From CAYJFD01 sp964369605 (GTDB lineage Bacteria; Bacteroidota; Bacteroidia; Bacteroidales; UBA932), in assembly GCA_964369605.1 (NCBI GenBank), contig CAYJFD010000007.1, positions 9,016 through 73,015 on the forward strand: DNA of 64,000 nt, in the 5' to 3' direction. Numbering within the stretch: position 1 is the first letter of the stretch; each line of letters begins with the position of its first letter. Positions 1-9,222 of the stretch are shown here, piece by piece. The notes beneath the pieces were generated by a model that worked only from the letters and a program-made list of their open reading frames with translations, did no database searches and had not been told where the DNA came from. A program made the translations under genes and the position numbers.

Positions 1-792
1 TCTAGATAGTGATGCAGAGCTATTCACTATGTATTCGATGTCAGAGTCTTCTCTTTTGATATGTTGGAAATTATGAATGTGTCCACATATATATGCATCT
101 ACATTATATTTTCTTAGGATTGGATCTAATCTAGCTTGTAGATCTGTTCTTTCAGTCGGATTTTTATAAGTATCCGCATATATAGGGTGATGTCCCATTA
201 CTACTGTCCAAGTAGCATTATTATCTTTAAGTACATCTTCTATCCACTTTAATTGGTCCTCCATACTTTGTGAAGAAACATTACTGTATTTCTCTTCCTC
301 ATTACGATATTTGTCGATAAGTGGAGCCGTATCAATATAGAGTAATCTCAGTGTTGCTCCTCCTTCTAATTCATAATACTGAGTATAATAGTGATCTTGC
401 GCCCTCCAACGACGACTCACTTCCTTGTAATTAAAAAACGCCTCAGTATTTCCTTGCCATTCGTGATTTCCTAGTATCGCAAACCATTCTATCATAAGCT
501 CAGGATGAGAGTATATTAATTCATAGTTCGTCATCCATAGTGGGTCATTAACGCTTGTGATTCCATCAAAATGATGAATATCACCTAGAGCAGCTACGAA
601 CTCTATATCTACAGATTCAGCGATCTCTCCCATTTTTTCAGCTATAGGTTTTTGATCATAATAACCATTTCTGCCAAAGTCAGAACCGATATAAAAGTTG
701 AATCTATCTTCAGTCTCCTTTTCTAATTTATTAATTTGAGCAAAACCATTAAATGAGACTAAAACAGCTAGTAGTAAAATTATTTTTTTCAT
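1..792 (-). CDS. Exported purple-acid-phosphatase-like metallophosphoesterase (3' end cut by window edge)
   Basis: The reading frame runs from an ATG at 792 down to base 1 without a stop, giving 264 residues and no C-terminus. It starts with a signal peptide (MKKIILLLAVLVSFNGFAQ). The calcineurin-like metal-site motifs are in order: SDFG (D38), GDIHH (D71), GNHE (N109, H110), GHHP (H201/H202) and GHIH (H238, H240). The spacing and text (SVNDPLWMTNYELIYSHP) resemble the tartrate-resistant acid phosphatase group found in Bacteroidales. The GDxxY tyrosine that gives purple acid phosphatases their colour is a histidine here (H74). It probably hydrolyses phosphate esters in the periplasm or outside the cell. 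It is the last visible gene of a three-gene minus-strand unit, 22 bases after the TonB receptor, which suggests phosphate release coupled to uptake (inference). Confidence 0.85.
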   Translation of the reverse strand, partial: MKKIILLLAVLVSFNGFAQINKLEKETEDRFNFYIGSDFGRNGYYDQKPIAEKMGEIAESVDIEFVAALGDIHHFDGITSVNDPLWMTNYELIYSHPELMIEWFAILGNHEWQGNTEAFFNYKEVSRRWRAQDHYYTQYYELEGGATLRLLYIDTAPLIDKYRNEEEKYSNVSSQSMEDQLKWIEDVLKDNNATWTVVMGHHPIYADTYKNPTERTDLQARLDPILRKYNVDAYICGHIHNFQHIKREDSDIEYIVNSSASLSR

Positions 793-814
793 TTTTATCT
801 ATTAATTTATTTTA

Positions 815-3607
815 TTAAAAAGTAATTCTTAGGCCGATATTAAATCTTGGACCATAGAATTCTGATTGCATAGTTAATTCTTGACTTCCTTGGTAATAGC
901 GAAGAGGCTGATTCAGAAGATTAGTTGCATCAGCAAATAATACATATCTTTTTGCAAATGTGAAACTAGCATTAACATCTAAGTAATTTACTGCTCCATA
1001 GTACTTATCTTCATATACAACATCACTAAATTCATCGATAAAGCTACTTGCATAGTTATATGATACACGAACACTAAATCTGTCATTATCGTAATATAAG
1101 GATGCGTTTGCAATATGCTTAGGAGATCCAGGAAGAGATAGATTTTCATTTGATACTGGATTTCCGTTTATATCCTCTCTTTCGATATTAAAATTAGTTA
1201 TTCTTGATGCAGTATAAGTATAGTTAGCGTAAATTCCCATATCTTTTAATGCTGGTGCGATAAATGATAAATCTCGTTGTAAACTAGCTTCAAATCCTAA
1301 TAGGCTTGCATTTCCCCCATTAATAGGAGTTTTCACCTTGTCATAAGTATGTCCATTTACAGTCTCATCTCTTAAAGTAGTCTCTACGATAAAATCATTA
1401 ATATCTTTATAATAGACACCTAAGCTGATTTGACCAAATTTTGGATAATAATATTCTAAACCTAGATCGATATTATTTGAAGAAGTAGACTCAAGACCTG
1501 GATTACCCATTTCTAACTCATTATCTGCTGTATTAACAGCCCAATAAGATATAACATCTTGATAGTCTGGGCGTGCAATAGTCTTAGTGTAAGAAGCTCT
1601 AAGGACTAGATTTTTTGAAGCATCATAACGTAGGAGTAATGAAGGAAGTATATCCCAGTAATTATTTTTTGTCTTTGCAGTCCATGGAATATTTCCATCT
1701 TCCCAACCATTCATAGGGTCTTCAGAATCTAACATCACTCCCCTATTTTCTAAATAAGTTCCTTCTGCACGTATACCAGCTGTTAAAGAGAATTTATCAC
1801 TTATTTTTTGATCAAAACGTACGAATGCTGAATATACATCTTCTCTAGCTTGATAGTTATCACCCATTTCTTCTGGGTTTAAAGTTTTATCAAAACTTGC
1901 AGAGTTTAGGTTAAGTGCACCTAGTGCCGTATTTGAAACAAAGCTACCTACTTTATAATTACCAGCTAAATAGTTTGCGCGTACAGGATTTGATAACTGT
2001 CCTAGCATATTACTATTGAAAGCTGCTTGATCAACTGGTGAATAATCATAAAATCTAATATCTACGTATTTCGTTTTACTAACTACTTTACCACCTAACT
2101 TAACTGAACCAGTATTAGAACCTATTAAGATAGGAATATTATAATTTACACGAGCTTTAAGGTCTTCTTCTGCGATATTTTTATGTGACTCAGTTAGTTC
2201 ATCTAGTTCATATTCACCATTTGTAATATCCATAATATCTGGATTTACAGCAGTTAGAATAGGTTGACTCATATTTGAATAATCAGGTGAGAATTGAACA
2301 TCTTTTGTTGAATAAGCTATATAACGCTCATCTGGACGCTCCTCACTAGCTCTTGCATAAGATAAATTCCAGTCTAATAGTGAAGATCCAAATATGTGTT
2401 CTCCATTTAGAGATAGATCAAGAGTCTGTTGACGTTCAAGACGAGTATTCTTTACATCCGATGAACCACCCTTTGTTTGGTAGATGACTTTTTCTGCCAT
2501 ACCCGTTTCATCTATATCTTTTAATCTTAATCTATATCTATTTTCCCAGTCATTTCTACGGTTATAGATACCTTTAAAATCAATCTTATGTTTAAGGTTA
2601 AATTTATAATCCATAGATACTGAATAGCTCTGACGTTCTCTTTGAACATAATATTGACGAATCTGATAATCTGTAACATAATCATTACCATTTTCGTCTT
2701 TTGCCCACTCGAATTCAGTATTATCTGAACCTATTCTATTATTTGAATATGAGGCAGCAACGATGAAACCTAATTTATTATTTATTCTATCACCATAGGT
2801 AAAAGATCCATTATACTGAGGTTTAGCGGAGATAGCGTGTGTTCCTGTTCCTAAAGTAGCCGTAAAAATTCTTCCTGAAGGGCTATTCTTTGTAATCAAG
2901 TTAACAGCGCCACCGATAGCATCTCCATCCATATCTGCTGTAACTACTTTATTTACTACTATGGTTTGAATCATATCTGAAGGTACTAAGTCTAGCTGGA
3001 CGCTACGTGCATCTCCCTCGGCCGATGGCATTCTGTTTCCATTTACAGTTACAGAACTAAACTGAGGAGATGTACCCCTCACTTGACCGAAACGGGCCTC
3101 ACCCTGATCATATTGAACATTAATTCCTGAAATTCGCTTCATAGCATCACCTATATTTGCGTCAGGGAAACGTCCTACTTGGTCAGCAGAAACAACATTT
3201 CTTAGATTGCTACTAGAACGTTGATAGTTCACTGCTCTTTGGTAACTTTGAAATCCAGCAGAAACTGAAGATTCATCTAATTCGATATCTGATGCGTCTA
3301 ATTTAAAGTTAAGCTCGACGGTGGTATTTTTCTTTAAAGTTACAGTTTTTTGAACTTCTTGATAGCCGATATAAACGACCATAACCTCTACCTCTCCTTC
3401 AGGTAGACGAGTTATAATATAGTGTCCATCTACGTCAGTTGAAACACCTATTGTAGTTCCTTTTATTACTACAGATGCTCCAGGAAGGGCCTGTCCATCT
3501 GAATCTGTAATCTTTCCACGCAAAATAGAGTTGGCATTTTGGGCAGTTAAGGACATAGAAAATAATAAGCACATTATTAAATGTGCTGAAAAAAGTAATT
3601 TTTTCAT
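815..3607 (-). CDS. TonB-dependent outer-membrane receptor
   Basis: 930 residues, full length for the family. A signal peptide ends near residue 22 (SLTAQ). A carboxypeptidase-regulatory-like beta-sandwich follows at about 27-110 (GKITDSDGQALPGASVVIKG). The plug domain is at about 118-240, with FPDANIGDAMKRISGI, a VRGTSP motif and IGGAVNLIT at its end. The rest is a long beta-barrel finishing in an aromatic C-terminus (IGLRITF) typical of BAM substrates. Plug wording matches the TIGR01782-like class of receptors rather than SusC. No SusD-like gene is adjacent. The gene lies between a small exported protein (21 bases upstream) and a phosphatase (22 bases downstream), so a phosphorylated ligand is possible, but the ligand cannot be read from sequence. 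Confidence 0.93.
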   Translation of the reverse strand: MKKLLFSAHLIMCLLFSMSLTAQNANSILRGKITDSDGQALPGASVVIKGTTIGVSTDVDGHYIITRLPEGEVEVMVVYIGYQEVQKTVTLKKNTTVELNFKLDASDIELDESSVSAGFQSYQRAVNYQRSSSNLRNVVSADQVGRFPDANIGDAMKRISGINVQYDQGEARFGQVRGTSPQFSSVTVNGNRMPSAEGDARSVQLDLVPSDMIQTIVVNKVVTADMDGDAIGGAVNLITKNSPSGRIFTATLGTGTHAISAKPQYNGSFTYGDRINNKLGFIVAASYSNNRIGSDNTEFEWAKDENGNDYVTDYQIRQYYVQRERQSYSVSMDYKFNLKHKIDFKGIYNRRNDWENRYRLRLKDIDETGMAEKVIYQTKGGSSDVKNTRLERQQTLDLSLNGEHIFGSSLLDWNLSYARASEERPDERYIAYSTKDVQFSPDYSNMSQPILTAVNPDIMDITNGEYELDELTESHKNIAEEDLKARVNYNIPILIGSNTGSVKLGGKVVSKTKYVDIRFYDYSPVDQAAFNSNMLGQLSNPVRANYLAGNYKVGSFVSNTALGALNLNSASFDKTLNPEEMGDNYQAREDVYSAFVRFDQKISDKFSLTAGIRAEGTYLENRGVMLDSEDPMNGWEDGNIPWTAKTKNNYWDILPSLLLRYDASKNLVLRASYTKTIARPDYQDVISYWAVNTADNELEMGNPGLESTSSNNIDLGLEYYYPKFGQISLGVYYKDINDFIVETTLRDETVNGHTYDKVKTPINGGNASLLGFEASLQRDLSFIAPALKDMGIYANYTYTASRITNFNIEREDINGNPVSNENLSLPGSPKHIANASLYYDNDRFSVRVSYNYASSFIDEFSDVVYEDKYYGAVNYLDVNASFTFAKRYVLFADATNLLNQPLRYYQGSQELTMQSEFYGPRFNIGLRITF

Positions 3608-3628
3608 TAAATTAAATTTAGAAATTGA

Positions 3629-4153
3629 TTAATATATCTCTACCAGTTTTACTTCATTAAAAAGTGTTATCTGGTTTTTTACATCTTTTTTTGATTCAGT
3701 TAGAAGTTCTTCAAAGGCATCTAAATCATCGATGTCAACCAACGATATAGCAACACGAAGAACATGGGCATAAGAATCTAAATCTTCAGTAGTTAATTGT
3801 TTTTGTTTTGATTTTTTTGTAAAATATTTCTCGATCGAGCGAACTGAAGAATAGATCTTTGGATGTTTTATTTGAATAGTTGTCGAAGCATCTCCCGAAG
3901 AAACTTGATCTTTCTTTAAATAAGTAGCTTTCATTAACTCTCTTAATGCTGAAATCTTTGGAGTAAACTTAGTATTTTGATACGAAGCACAAAGGTTATC
4001 TAACTCTGCTTCATTTACTGTAGAATAGTACTCCCATGTACTAGGAGATGAAGATGAATCAAATTTATCAGTGTTGGAGGCGTTAAGTGATAATTTAGAA
4101 ACGACTAAAATAGCCAGAAGAACAGAAAATTTTAATACTTTTTTCGACATCAT
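3629..4153 (-). CDS. Small exported protein of unknown function
   Basis: 174 residues with an N-terminal hydrophobic signal (FSVLLAILVVSKLSLNAS) and a polar, mostly helical mature part. I recognise no domain. There are two consecutive start codons (at 4153 and 4150) and either could be used. It is the first gene of a unit with the TonB receptor, which begins 21 bases after its stop, so it is probably a periplasmic or surface accessory protein of that uptake system. A good -7 element lies 25-32 bases upstream of the start. Confidence 0.7.
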   Translation of the reverse strand: MMSKKVLKFSVLLAILVVSKLSLNASNTDKFDSSSSPSTWEYYSTVNEAELDNLCASYQNTKFTPKISALRELMKATYLKKDQVSSGDASTTIQIKHPKIYSSVRSIEKYFTKKSKQKQLTTEDLDSYAHVLRVAISLVDIDDLDAFEELLTESKKDVKNQITLFNEVKLVEIY

Positions 4154-4177
4154 ATTATATTTTAATTATTTACGTCA

Positions 4178-4185
4178 CAAAAGTA
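4178..4185 (-). promoter_or_regulatory. Bacteroidota -7 element upstream of the TonB receptor operon
   Basis: The minus strand reads TACTTTTG, a perfect TAnnTTTG, just upstream of the first gene of the operon. A second match, TATTTTTG, is at 4200-4207, so one of the two is likely the core promoter. No clear -33 TTTG at 19-21 bases was seen. Confidence 0.5.
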
Positions 4186-4375
4186 TAACTACTATGTTAC
4201 AAAAATATAACAGTTTAGTTAACAGTCTGTTAATCCAAGCTGCATAATTTCTATAAAGACTTTGCGGCAGGTGCCAAAGGAGGGTTCCTGATGGTTGGTT
4301 TTGGATAACTACTAAATTATTGACATTTAATTAGTTGCATATTTTCAATATAGAAAAAGAACAAATAAACTTGTA

Positions 4376-4383
4376 TAGTTTTG
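4376..4383 (+). promoter_or_regulatory. Candidate -7 element for eno
   Basis: TAGTTTTG matches TAnnTTTG and lies 58 bases upstream of the eno start, leaving an untranslated leader of about 50 bases. The -33 element is not obvious. The 288-base region 4154-4441 separates two divergent units and otherwise holds a G+C-richer patch at about 4255-4308. Confidence 0.4.
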
Positions 4384-4441
4384 GATTCTTAACTATATTG
4401 CAGGGTTAAAAACGTTATAATAACAAATTAAATATATAATT

Positions 4442-5743
4442 ATGCAAATCGTAAATATTCACGCTCGTGAAATACTTGATTCACGAGGAAATCCAACTGT
4501 AGAGGTTGAAGTACGTACCCTTTCTGGCGCTTTTGGCCGTGCTGCTGTTCCTAGTGGAGCTTCCACTGGAGAACACGAAGCACTAGAATTACGTGATGGG
4601 GATAAAGGTCGTTATCTAGGAAAAGGTGTTGAAAAAGCAGTTAGAAGTGTTAATGAAGTTATCGCTCCTGCAATCGTAGGCTTTGATGTATGTGATCAAG
4701 TAGGTATAGATCGTGCTATGATAGAACTTGATGGAACAGCTACTAAGGCTAACTTAGGCGCAAATGCTATTTTAGGTGTATCATTAGCTGTAGCACACGC
4801 TGCTGCAAACTATTTTGGAATGCCTCTTTATCGTTATATTGGTGGAGTAAATGCAAAAACTCTTCCTGTTCCTATGATGAATATTATCAATGGAGGTTCT
4901 CACTCAGATGCTCCTATCGCATTCCAAGAATTTATGATTCGTCCAGTGGGTGCGCCTACTTTCCGTGAAGCTATTCGTATGGGTGCTGAAGTTTTTCACG
5001 CATTAAAGAAGGTACTTCACGATCGTAATCTATCTACTGCTGTAGGTGATGAAGGTGGTTTCGCTCCTGCATTAAATGGAACAGAAGATGCTGTTGAATC
5101 TATACTTAAGGCTATCGAATTAGCTGGTTACAAGCCTGGTCGTAAGTCTGAAGGCGGTGATGTTTCTATCGCTATGGACTGTGCTTCATCTGAGTTCTTT
5201 GTGGATGGTAAATATGATTATTCAAAGTTTGAAGGAGAGACAGGTGCAAAACGTACTTCTGCTGAGCAAGTAGCATATTTAAAGGAGCTAGTTGACAAAT
5301 ACCCTATCGATTCTATTGAAGATGGTATGGCTGAAGGAGACTGGACTGGCTGGGAAATGCTTACAGCTGAACTAGGTGATCGTTGCCAATTAGTAGGTGA
5401 TGACTTATTTGTAACTAATGTTGACTTCCTTAAGCGTGGAATCGAAACTGGATGTGCTAATTCAATTCTAATTAAGGTAAATCAAATCGGTACTCTTACT
5501 GAGACTCTTGATGCTATCGAGATGGCTCACCGTGCAGGCTACACTAGCGTTACTTCTCACCGTTCAGGAGAGACTGAAGACGCTACGATAGCAGATATTG
5601 CGGTAGCAACAAATTCTGGACAGATAAAGACTGGTTCTATGTCACGCTCAGATCGTATGGCAAAATATAACCAACTACTTCGTATTGAGGAGGAACTTGG
5701 AGAGTTAGCTATCTATGGCTACGAAAAGATTTATCGTAAGTAA
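4442..5743 (+). CDS. eno: Enolase (phosphopyruvate hydratase)
   Basis: 433 residues, normal length. It converts 2-phosphoglycerate to phosphoenolpyruvate in glycolysis/gluconeogenesis in the cytoplasm. The family motifs are intact: SGASTGEHEALELRD near the N-terminus (mobile loop), GDEGGFAP, SIEDGMAEGDW (metal ligands), the catalytic lysine region LIKVNQIGTLTET, and SHRSGETED. The gene is monocistronic, with its own promoter candidate upstream and a strong terminator 18 bases past the stop. Its codon use (CGT-rich, few rare codons) fits high expression compared with neighbours. Confidence 0.98.
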   Translation: MQIVNIHAREILDSRGNPTVEVEVRTLSGAFGRAAVPSGASTGEHEALELRDGDKGRYLGKGVEKAVRSVNEVIAPAIVGFDVCDQVGIDRAMIELDGTATKANLGANAILGVSLAVAHAAANYFGMPLYRYIGGVNAKTLPVPMMNIINGGSHSDAPIAFQEFMIRPVGAPTFREAIRMGAEVFHALKKVLHDRNLSTAVGDEGGFAPALNGTEDAVESILKAIELAGYKPGRKSEGGDVSIAMDCASSEFFVDGKYDYSKFEGETGAKRTSAEQVAYLKELVDKYPIDSIEDGMAEGDWTGWEMLTAELGDRCQLVGDDLFVTNVDFLKRGIETGCANSILIKVNQIGTLTETLDAIEMAHRAGYTSVTSHRSGETEDATIADIAVATNSGQIKTGSMSRSDRMAKYNQLLRIEEELGELAIYGYEKIYRK

Positions 5744-5760
5744 TAGATAAATAATATATA

Positions 5761-5810
5761 AAAAGCACTAAATATACCGATTATGGTAGAATTTAGTGCT
5801 TTTTTATTTT
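5761..5810. terminator. Intrinsic terminator after eno, probably bidirectional
   Basis: A perfect 13-base inverted repeat (AAAAGCACTAAAT at 5761-5773, and its complement at 5791-5803) closes a 17-base loop. It is followed by a T-rich run on the plus strand, and the A-rich left arm supplies a T run on the minus strand. It sits between the convergent eno and recJ genes. Confidence 0.85.
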
Positions 5811-5855
5811 AGATATATCAATATTTTGATCTCGCCTTTCTAACTTAGGGAACTA

Positions 5856-7589
5856 CTAGAATAGCTCTTTTCTTGGGCGTATGTCTTTGACTCTTAACTG
5901 GATATTTGCTAATCCTCTAAAGAAATTCTCAGCGATAGAATAGCATACATCTACAGAGCTTCCTGACTTAATGTGCTCGAAGTGCTCTGAGCTATTAAAG
6001 GCTATAGCTGAAATGTATCTATGTGGCTCATGTTCTTGAATAAGTTCTAATTTCATGTGGCCGCTTTCTGAGCCAACTCTTTTTCCATTACCATTATCAT
6101 AGACATTGCTTGTCAAGAATACAGGAGAAAGATTTCCAGGACCAAATGGTTGGAACTGTTTTAATATTCTAAAGAACTTAGGAGTAATTTGTTTAAAATT
6201 TAATTCTGCATCAGCTGTTACTGTTGGTAGTAGCATTTCTTTAGTGATGTGCTCAGCTACATAGGCTTCGAACTTTTCACAGAATGGCTCGTAATTCTCT
6301 AATTTAATAGTTAATCCTGCTGCATACATATGTCCACCAAAGTTCTCTAAGTATTCAGAGCACTGTTCGATAGCTTCATATAGGTCAAAGCCTGGAATAG
6401 ATCTAGCAGAGCCTGTTATCACTCCATTAGACTGTGTGAATACTATTGTTGGTTTATAATAGGCCTCTACTAGTCTAGAAGCTACGATACCCACTACCCC
6501 TTTATGCCACTGTGGATTAAAAACTATAGTTGATTTCTTTTCATTAAAGCCAGGAGTATCTTTTACCATATTAAGAGCCTGATAAGTAATCTTACGATCT
6601 ACTGTTTTTCGCTCATTATTTTGAACATTTATGGTAGCTCCTATGCTTTTCGCATCATCATCATTTCTTGAGATTAGCAAGTCGACAGCCGTTCTGCCTG
6701 ACTCCATTCTTCCTGCAGCGTTGATCCTAGGTCCTATTTTGAATACGATATCGTCTATATAGATTTTATGATTTTCTAGTCCTGACAGCTTTATTACCGA
6801 GAGTAGACCTTTTCTTGGTGAAGAGTTTAATTTCTCTAAACCATAGTATGCTAGTATTCTATTCTCTCCTACTACTGAAACTAAGTCGGAAGCGATACTT
6901 ACAACGACTAAATCTAATAAGTCTCTTACCCACTCAAAAGGCATGTTTTTCTTTATGGCATATGCTTGTACTAGTTTAAAACCTACTCCACAGCCTGAAA
7001 GATCATCAAAAGGATATTCAGAATCTAATCTTTTAGGATCTAGCACTGCTACTGCCGCAGGTAGTTCATCATCTGGTAGATGGTGATCGCATATAATAAA
7101 GTCTATGCCTTTTTCTGCGGCATAGGCTACTTTATCTACCGCCTTGATACCGCAGTCTAGTGCTATGATTAGTGTAAAGCCGTTTTCAGCAGCTAAATCT
7201 ATACCTTTATAAGATATACCATAACCTTCTTCATAACGGTCTGGTATGTAATAATCTAAATTAGAGTTAAAATTACGTACAAATGAATACATCAGAGCTA
7301 CTGCAGTAGTCCCATCTACATCGTAATCTCCGTAAATAAGTATTTTCTCTTTTGTAGTAATGGCCTTGTCTAGTCTCTCCACTGCTTTATGCATATCCTT
7401 CATTAGGAAGGGGTCGTGTAGCTTTCCAAGGTCTGGTCGAAAGAAATCATGCGCTCTATCATAAGTATCGATACCTCTTTGTATTAACAAGTTAGCAAGA
7501 ATTTTGTCTATACCAAGATCCTTGCTCAACTGCTCTACTTTTATGGTTTCGCTTTGTGGCTTGAGTTGCCACTTTTTCTCTCTATTCAT
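5856..7589 (-). CDS. recJ: Single-stranded-DNA-specific exonuclease RecJ
   Basis: 577 residues, the usual RecJ length. It degrades single-stranded DNA 5' to 3' in recombinational and mismatch repair. DHH-family motifs are present in order: IYGDYDVDGTTAV, the DHH motif in ICDHHLPDD, GCGVGFKL, INAAGRMESG and the DHHA1 motif GGHMYAAGL. A C-terminal OB-like domain follows. It is convergent with eno and divergent from lysS, and so is transcribed alone. Confidence 0.96.
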   Translation of the reverse strand: MNREKKWQLKPQSETIKVEQLSKDLGIDKILANLLIQRGIDTYDRAHDFFRPDLGKLHDPFLMKDMHKAVERLDKAITTKEKILIYGDYDVDGTTAVALMYSFVRNFNSNLDYYIPDRYEEGYGISYKGIDLAAENGFTLIIALDCGIKAVDKVAYAAEKGIDFIICDHHLPDDELPAAVAVLDPKRLDSEYPFDDLSGCGVGFKLVQAYAIKKNMPFEWVRDLLDLVVVSIASDLVSVVGENRILAYYGLEKLNSSPRKGLLSVIKLSGLENHKIYIDDIVFKIGPRINAAGRMESGRTAVDLLISRNDDDAKSIGATINVQNNERKTVDRKITYQALNMVKDTPGFNEKKSTIVFNPQWHKGVVGIVASRLVEAYYKPTIVFTQSNGVITGSARSIPGFDLYEAIEQCSEYLENFGGHMYAAGLTIKLENYEPFCEKFEAYVAEHITKEMLLPTVTADAELNFKQITPKFFRILKQFQPFGPGNLSPVFLTSNVYDNGNGKRVGSESGHMKLELIQEHEPHRYISAIAFNSSEHFEHIKSGSSVDVCYSIAENFFRGLANIQLRVKDIRPRKELF

Positions 7590-7596
7590 ATAGATG

Positions 7597-7604
7597 CAAA
7601 ATTA
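7597..7604 (-). promoter_or_regulatory. Candidate -7 element for recJ
   Basis: The minus strand reads TAATTTTG only 8 bases before the recJ ATG, so transcription would begin at or a few bases before the start codon, giving an almost leaderless message. Direct 5'-end mapping would decide. Confidence 0.35.
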
Positions 7605-7638
7605 AAAAATATTTTTATATTTATAGCTAAAAATATCT

Positions 7639-7646
7639 TACATTTG
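7639..7646 (+). promoter_or_regulatory. Candidate -7 element for lysS
   Basis: TACATTTG, a perfect TAnnTTTG, lies 28 bases before the lysS ATG. It shares the 84-base divergent region with the recJ promoter. Confidence 0.5.
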
Positions 7647-7673
7647 TTCTTTATTTACTAAAATCAATCTTAA

Positions 7674-9221
7674 ATGAAAATCAGAGAGTATAACGAACAA
7701 GAACAGAATAGACGAAATGCACTTAATGAACTAGTAAACCTTGGTGTTAATCCTTATCCAGCAGAAGAATATCCAGTAAATGCTTATTCAACTGAGATAA
7801 AACGTGATTATAACGACGAGGAAAAGAACTTCCAAGATGTATGCGTTGCAGGACGTATCATGGGAAGAAGAATTATGGGTGCAGCTGCCTTTGTTGAGAT
7901 TCAAGATAAGGATGGCAGACTTCAGGTCTATATAAAGAGAGATGAAATATGTCCAGGAGAAGATAAGACCTTATACAACACTGTTTTCAAAAAACTTTTA
8001 GATATCGGGGATATAATAGGTGTAAAAGGTCGAGTATTCATAACTCAGACTGGAGCACTTTCAGTTCACGCTCGTGAGTTTACTGTATTAAGTAAGTCTC
8101 TAAGGGTTCTTCCTATCGTAAAAGAGAAAGAAGGTGAAGTTTATGACGCGTTCAGTGATACAGAACTAAGATATAGACAAAGATATGTCGATCTAATAGT
8201 TAATCCTCACGTTAAAGATACATTTGTTAAAAGATCTAAGATAATGACAGCTATGCGTCGCTACTTTGACGCTGCTGGTTATATGGAAGTAGAAACACCT
8301 GTGTTACAGTCTATCCCTGGTGGTGCGAATGCTAGACCATTTATTACTCACCATAACACTCTAGATATGCCTCTTTATTTAAGAATCGCTAATGAGCTTT
8401 ACTTAAAGAGACTTATAGTTGGAGGTTTTGATGGAGTTTACGAATTCTCAAGAAACTTTAGAAACGAAGGTATGGATAAGACCCATAACCCTGAGTTTAC
8501 GGTGATGGAAATCTATGTAGCATATAAAGACTACAAGTGGATGATGGAATTTACTGAGAAGATGATTGAGAATATCGCACTAGAGCTTCACGGAAAGACA
8601 CTTCTTCCACTAGATGGAAAGGAAATCGAATTCAAGGCTCCTTATAGAAGACTTTCTATGCTTGATGCTATTAAAGAATATGCTGGTGTAGATGTAAGCA
8701 ATATGAACGAGGACGAGATAAGAGATATCTGTAAGCAAAAGCACATCGCTGTAGATAATAGTATGGGTAGAGGTAAATTAATCGATGAATTATTTGCAGA
8801 GTTTTGCGAGCACCAACTTATACAGCCTACATTTATCACGGACTATCCAAAGGAATTATCTCCTCTTACAAAAGAGCATAGAGATAACCCACAGCTTACA
8901 GAGAGATTCGAGTTATTTGTTAACGGCAAGGAACTTGCCAATGCCTATAGCGAGTTAAATGACCCTATCGATCAGTTAGAGCGTTTCCACGATCAGTTAA
9001 AATTAAAGGAGCGTGGTGATGATGAGGCGATGTTTATCGATATGGACTTTGTTAGAGCATTAGAGTATGGTATGCCTCCTACTTCGGGTATGGGTATAGG
9101 AATAGACCGCTTAGTGATGTTCTTAACTGATAATACTTCTATTCAGGATGTTCTTTTCTTCCCTCAGATGAGACCAGAGAAGACAGAAGACAGCCAAGAG
9201 GACCAACAGAACGAAGAATAA
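7674..9221 (+). CDS. lysS: Lysyl-tRNA synthetase, class II
   Basis: 515 residues, close to the E. coli enzyme in length. An N-terminal OB-fold anticodon-binding domain is visible at about 55-150 (VAGRIMGRRIMGAAAFVEIQD). The class II catalytic core follows, with motif 2 around YEFSRNFRNEGMDKTHNPEFT and motif 3 at GMGIGIDRLVMFL. It charges tRNA-Lys with lysine. The tail is acidic and glutamine-rich. The next gene starts one base after the stop codon, so the two are co-transcribed. Confidence 0.98.
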   Translation: MKIREYNEQEQNRRNALNELVNLGVNPYPAEEYPVNAYSTEIKRDYNDEEKNFQDVCVAGRIMGRRIMGAAAFVEIQDKDGRLQVYIKRDEICPGEDKTLYNTVFKKLLDIGDIIGVKGRVFITQTGALSVHAREFTVLSKSLRVLPIVKEKEGEVYDAFSDTELRYRQRYVDLIVNPHVKDTFVKRSKIMTAMRRYFDAAGYMEVETPVLQSIPGGANARPFITHHNTLDMPLYLRIANELYLKRLIVGGFDGVYEFSRNFRNEGMDKTHNPEFTVMEIYVAYKDYKWMMEFTEKMIENIALELHGKTLLPLDGKEIEFKAPYRRLSMLDAIKEYAGVDVSNMNEDEIRDICKQKHIAVDNSMGRGKLIDELFAEFCEHQLIQPTFITDYPKELSPLTKEHRDNPQLTERFELFVNGKELANAYSELNDPIDQLERFHDQLKLKERGDDEAMFIDMDFVRALEYGMPPTSGMGIGIDRLVMFLTDNTSIQDVLFFPQMRPEKTEDSQEDQQNEE

Positions 9222-9222
9222 A

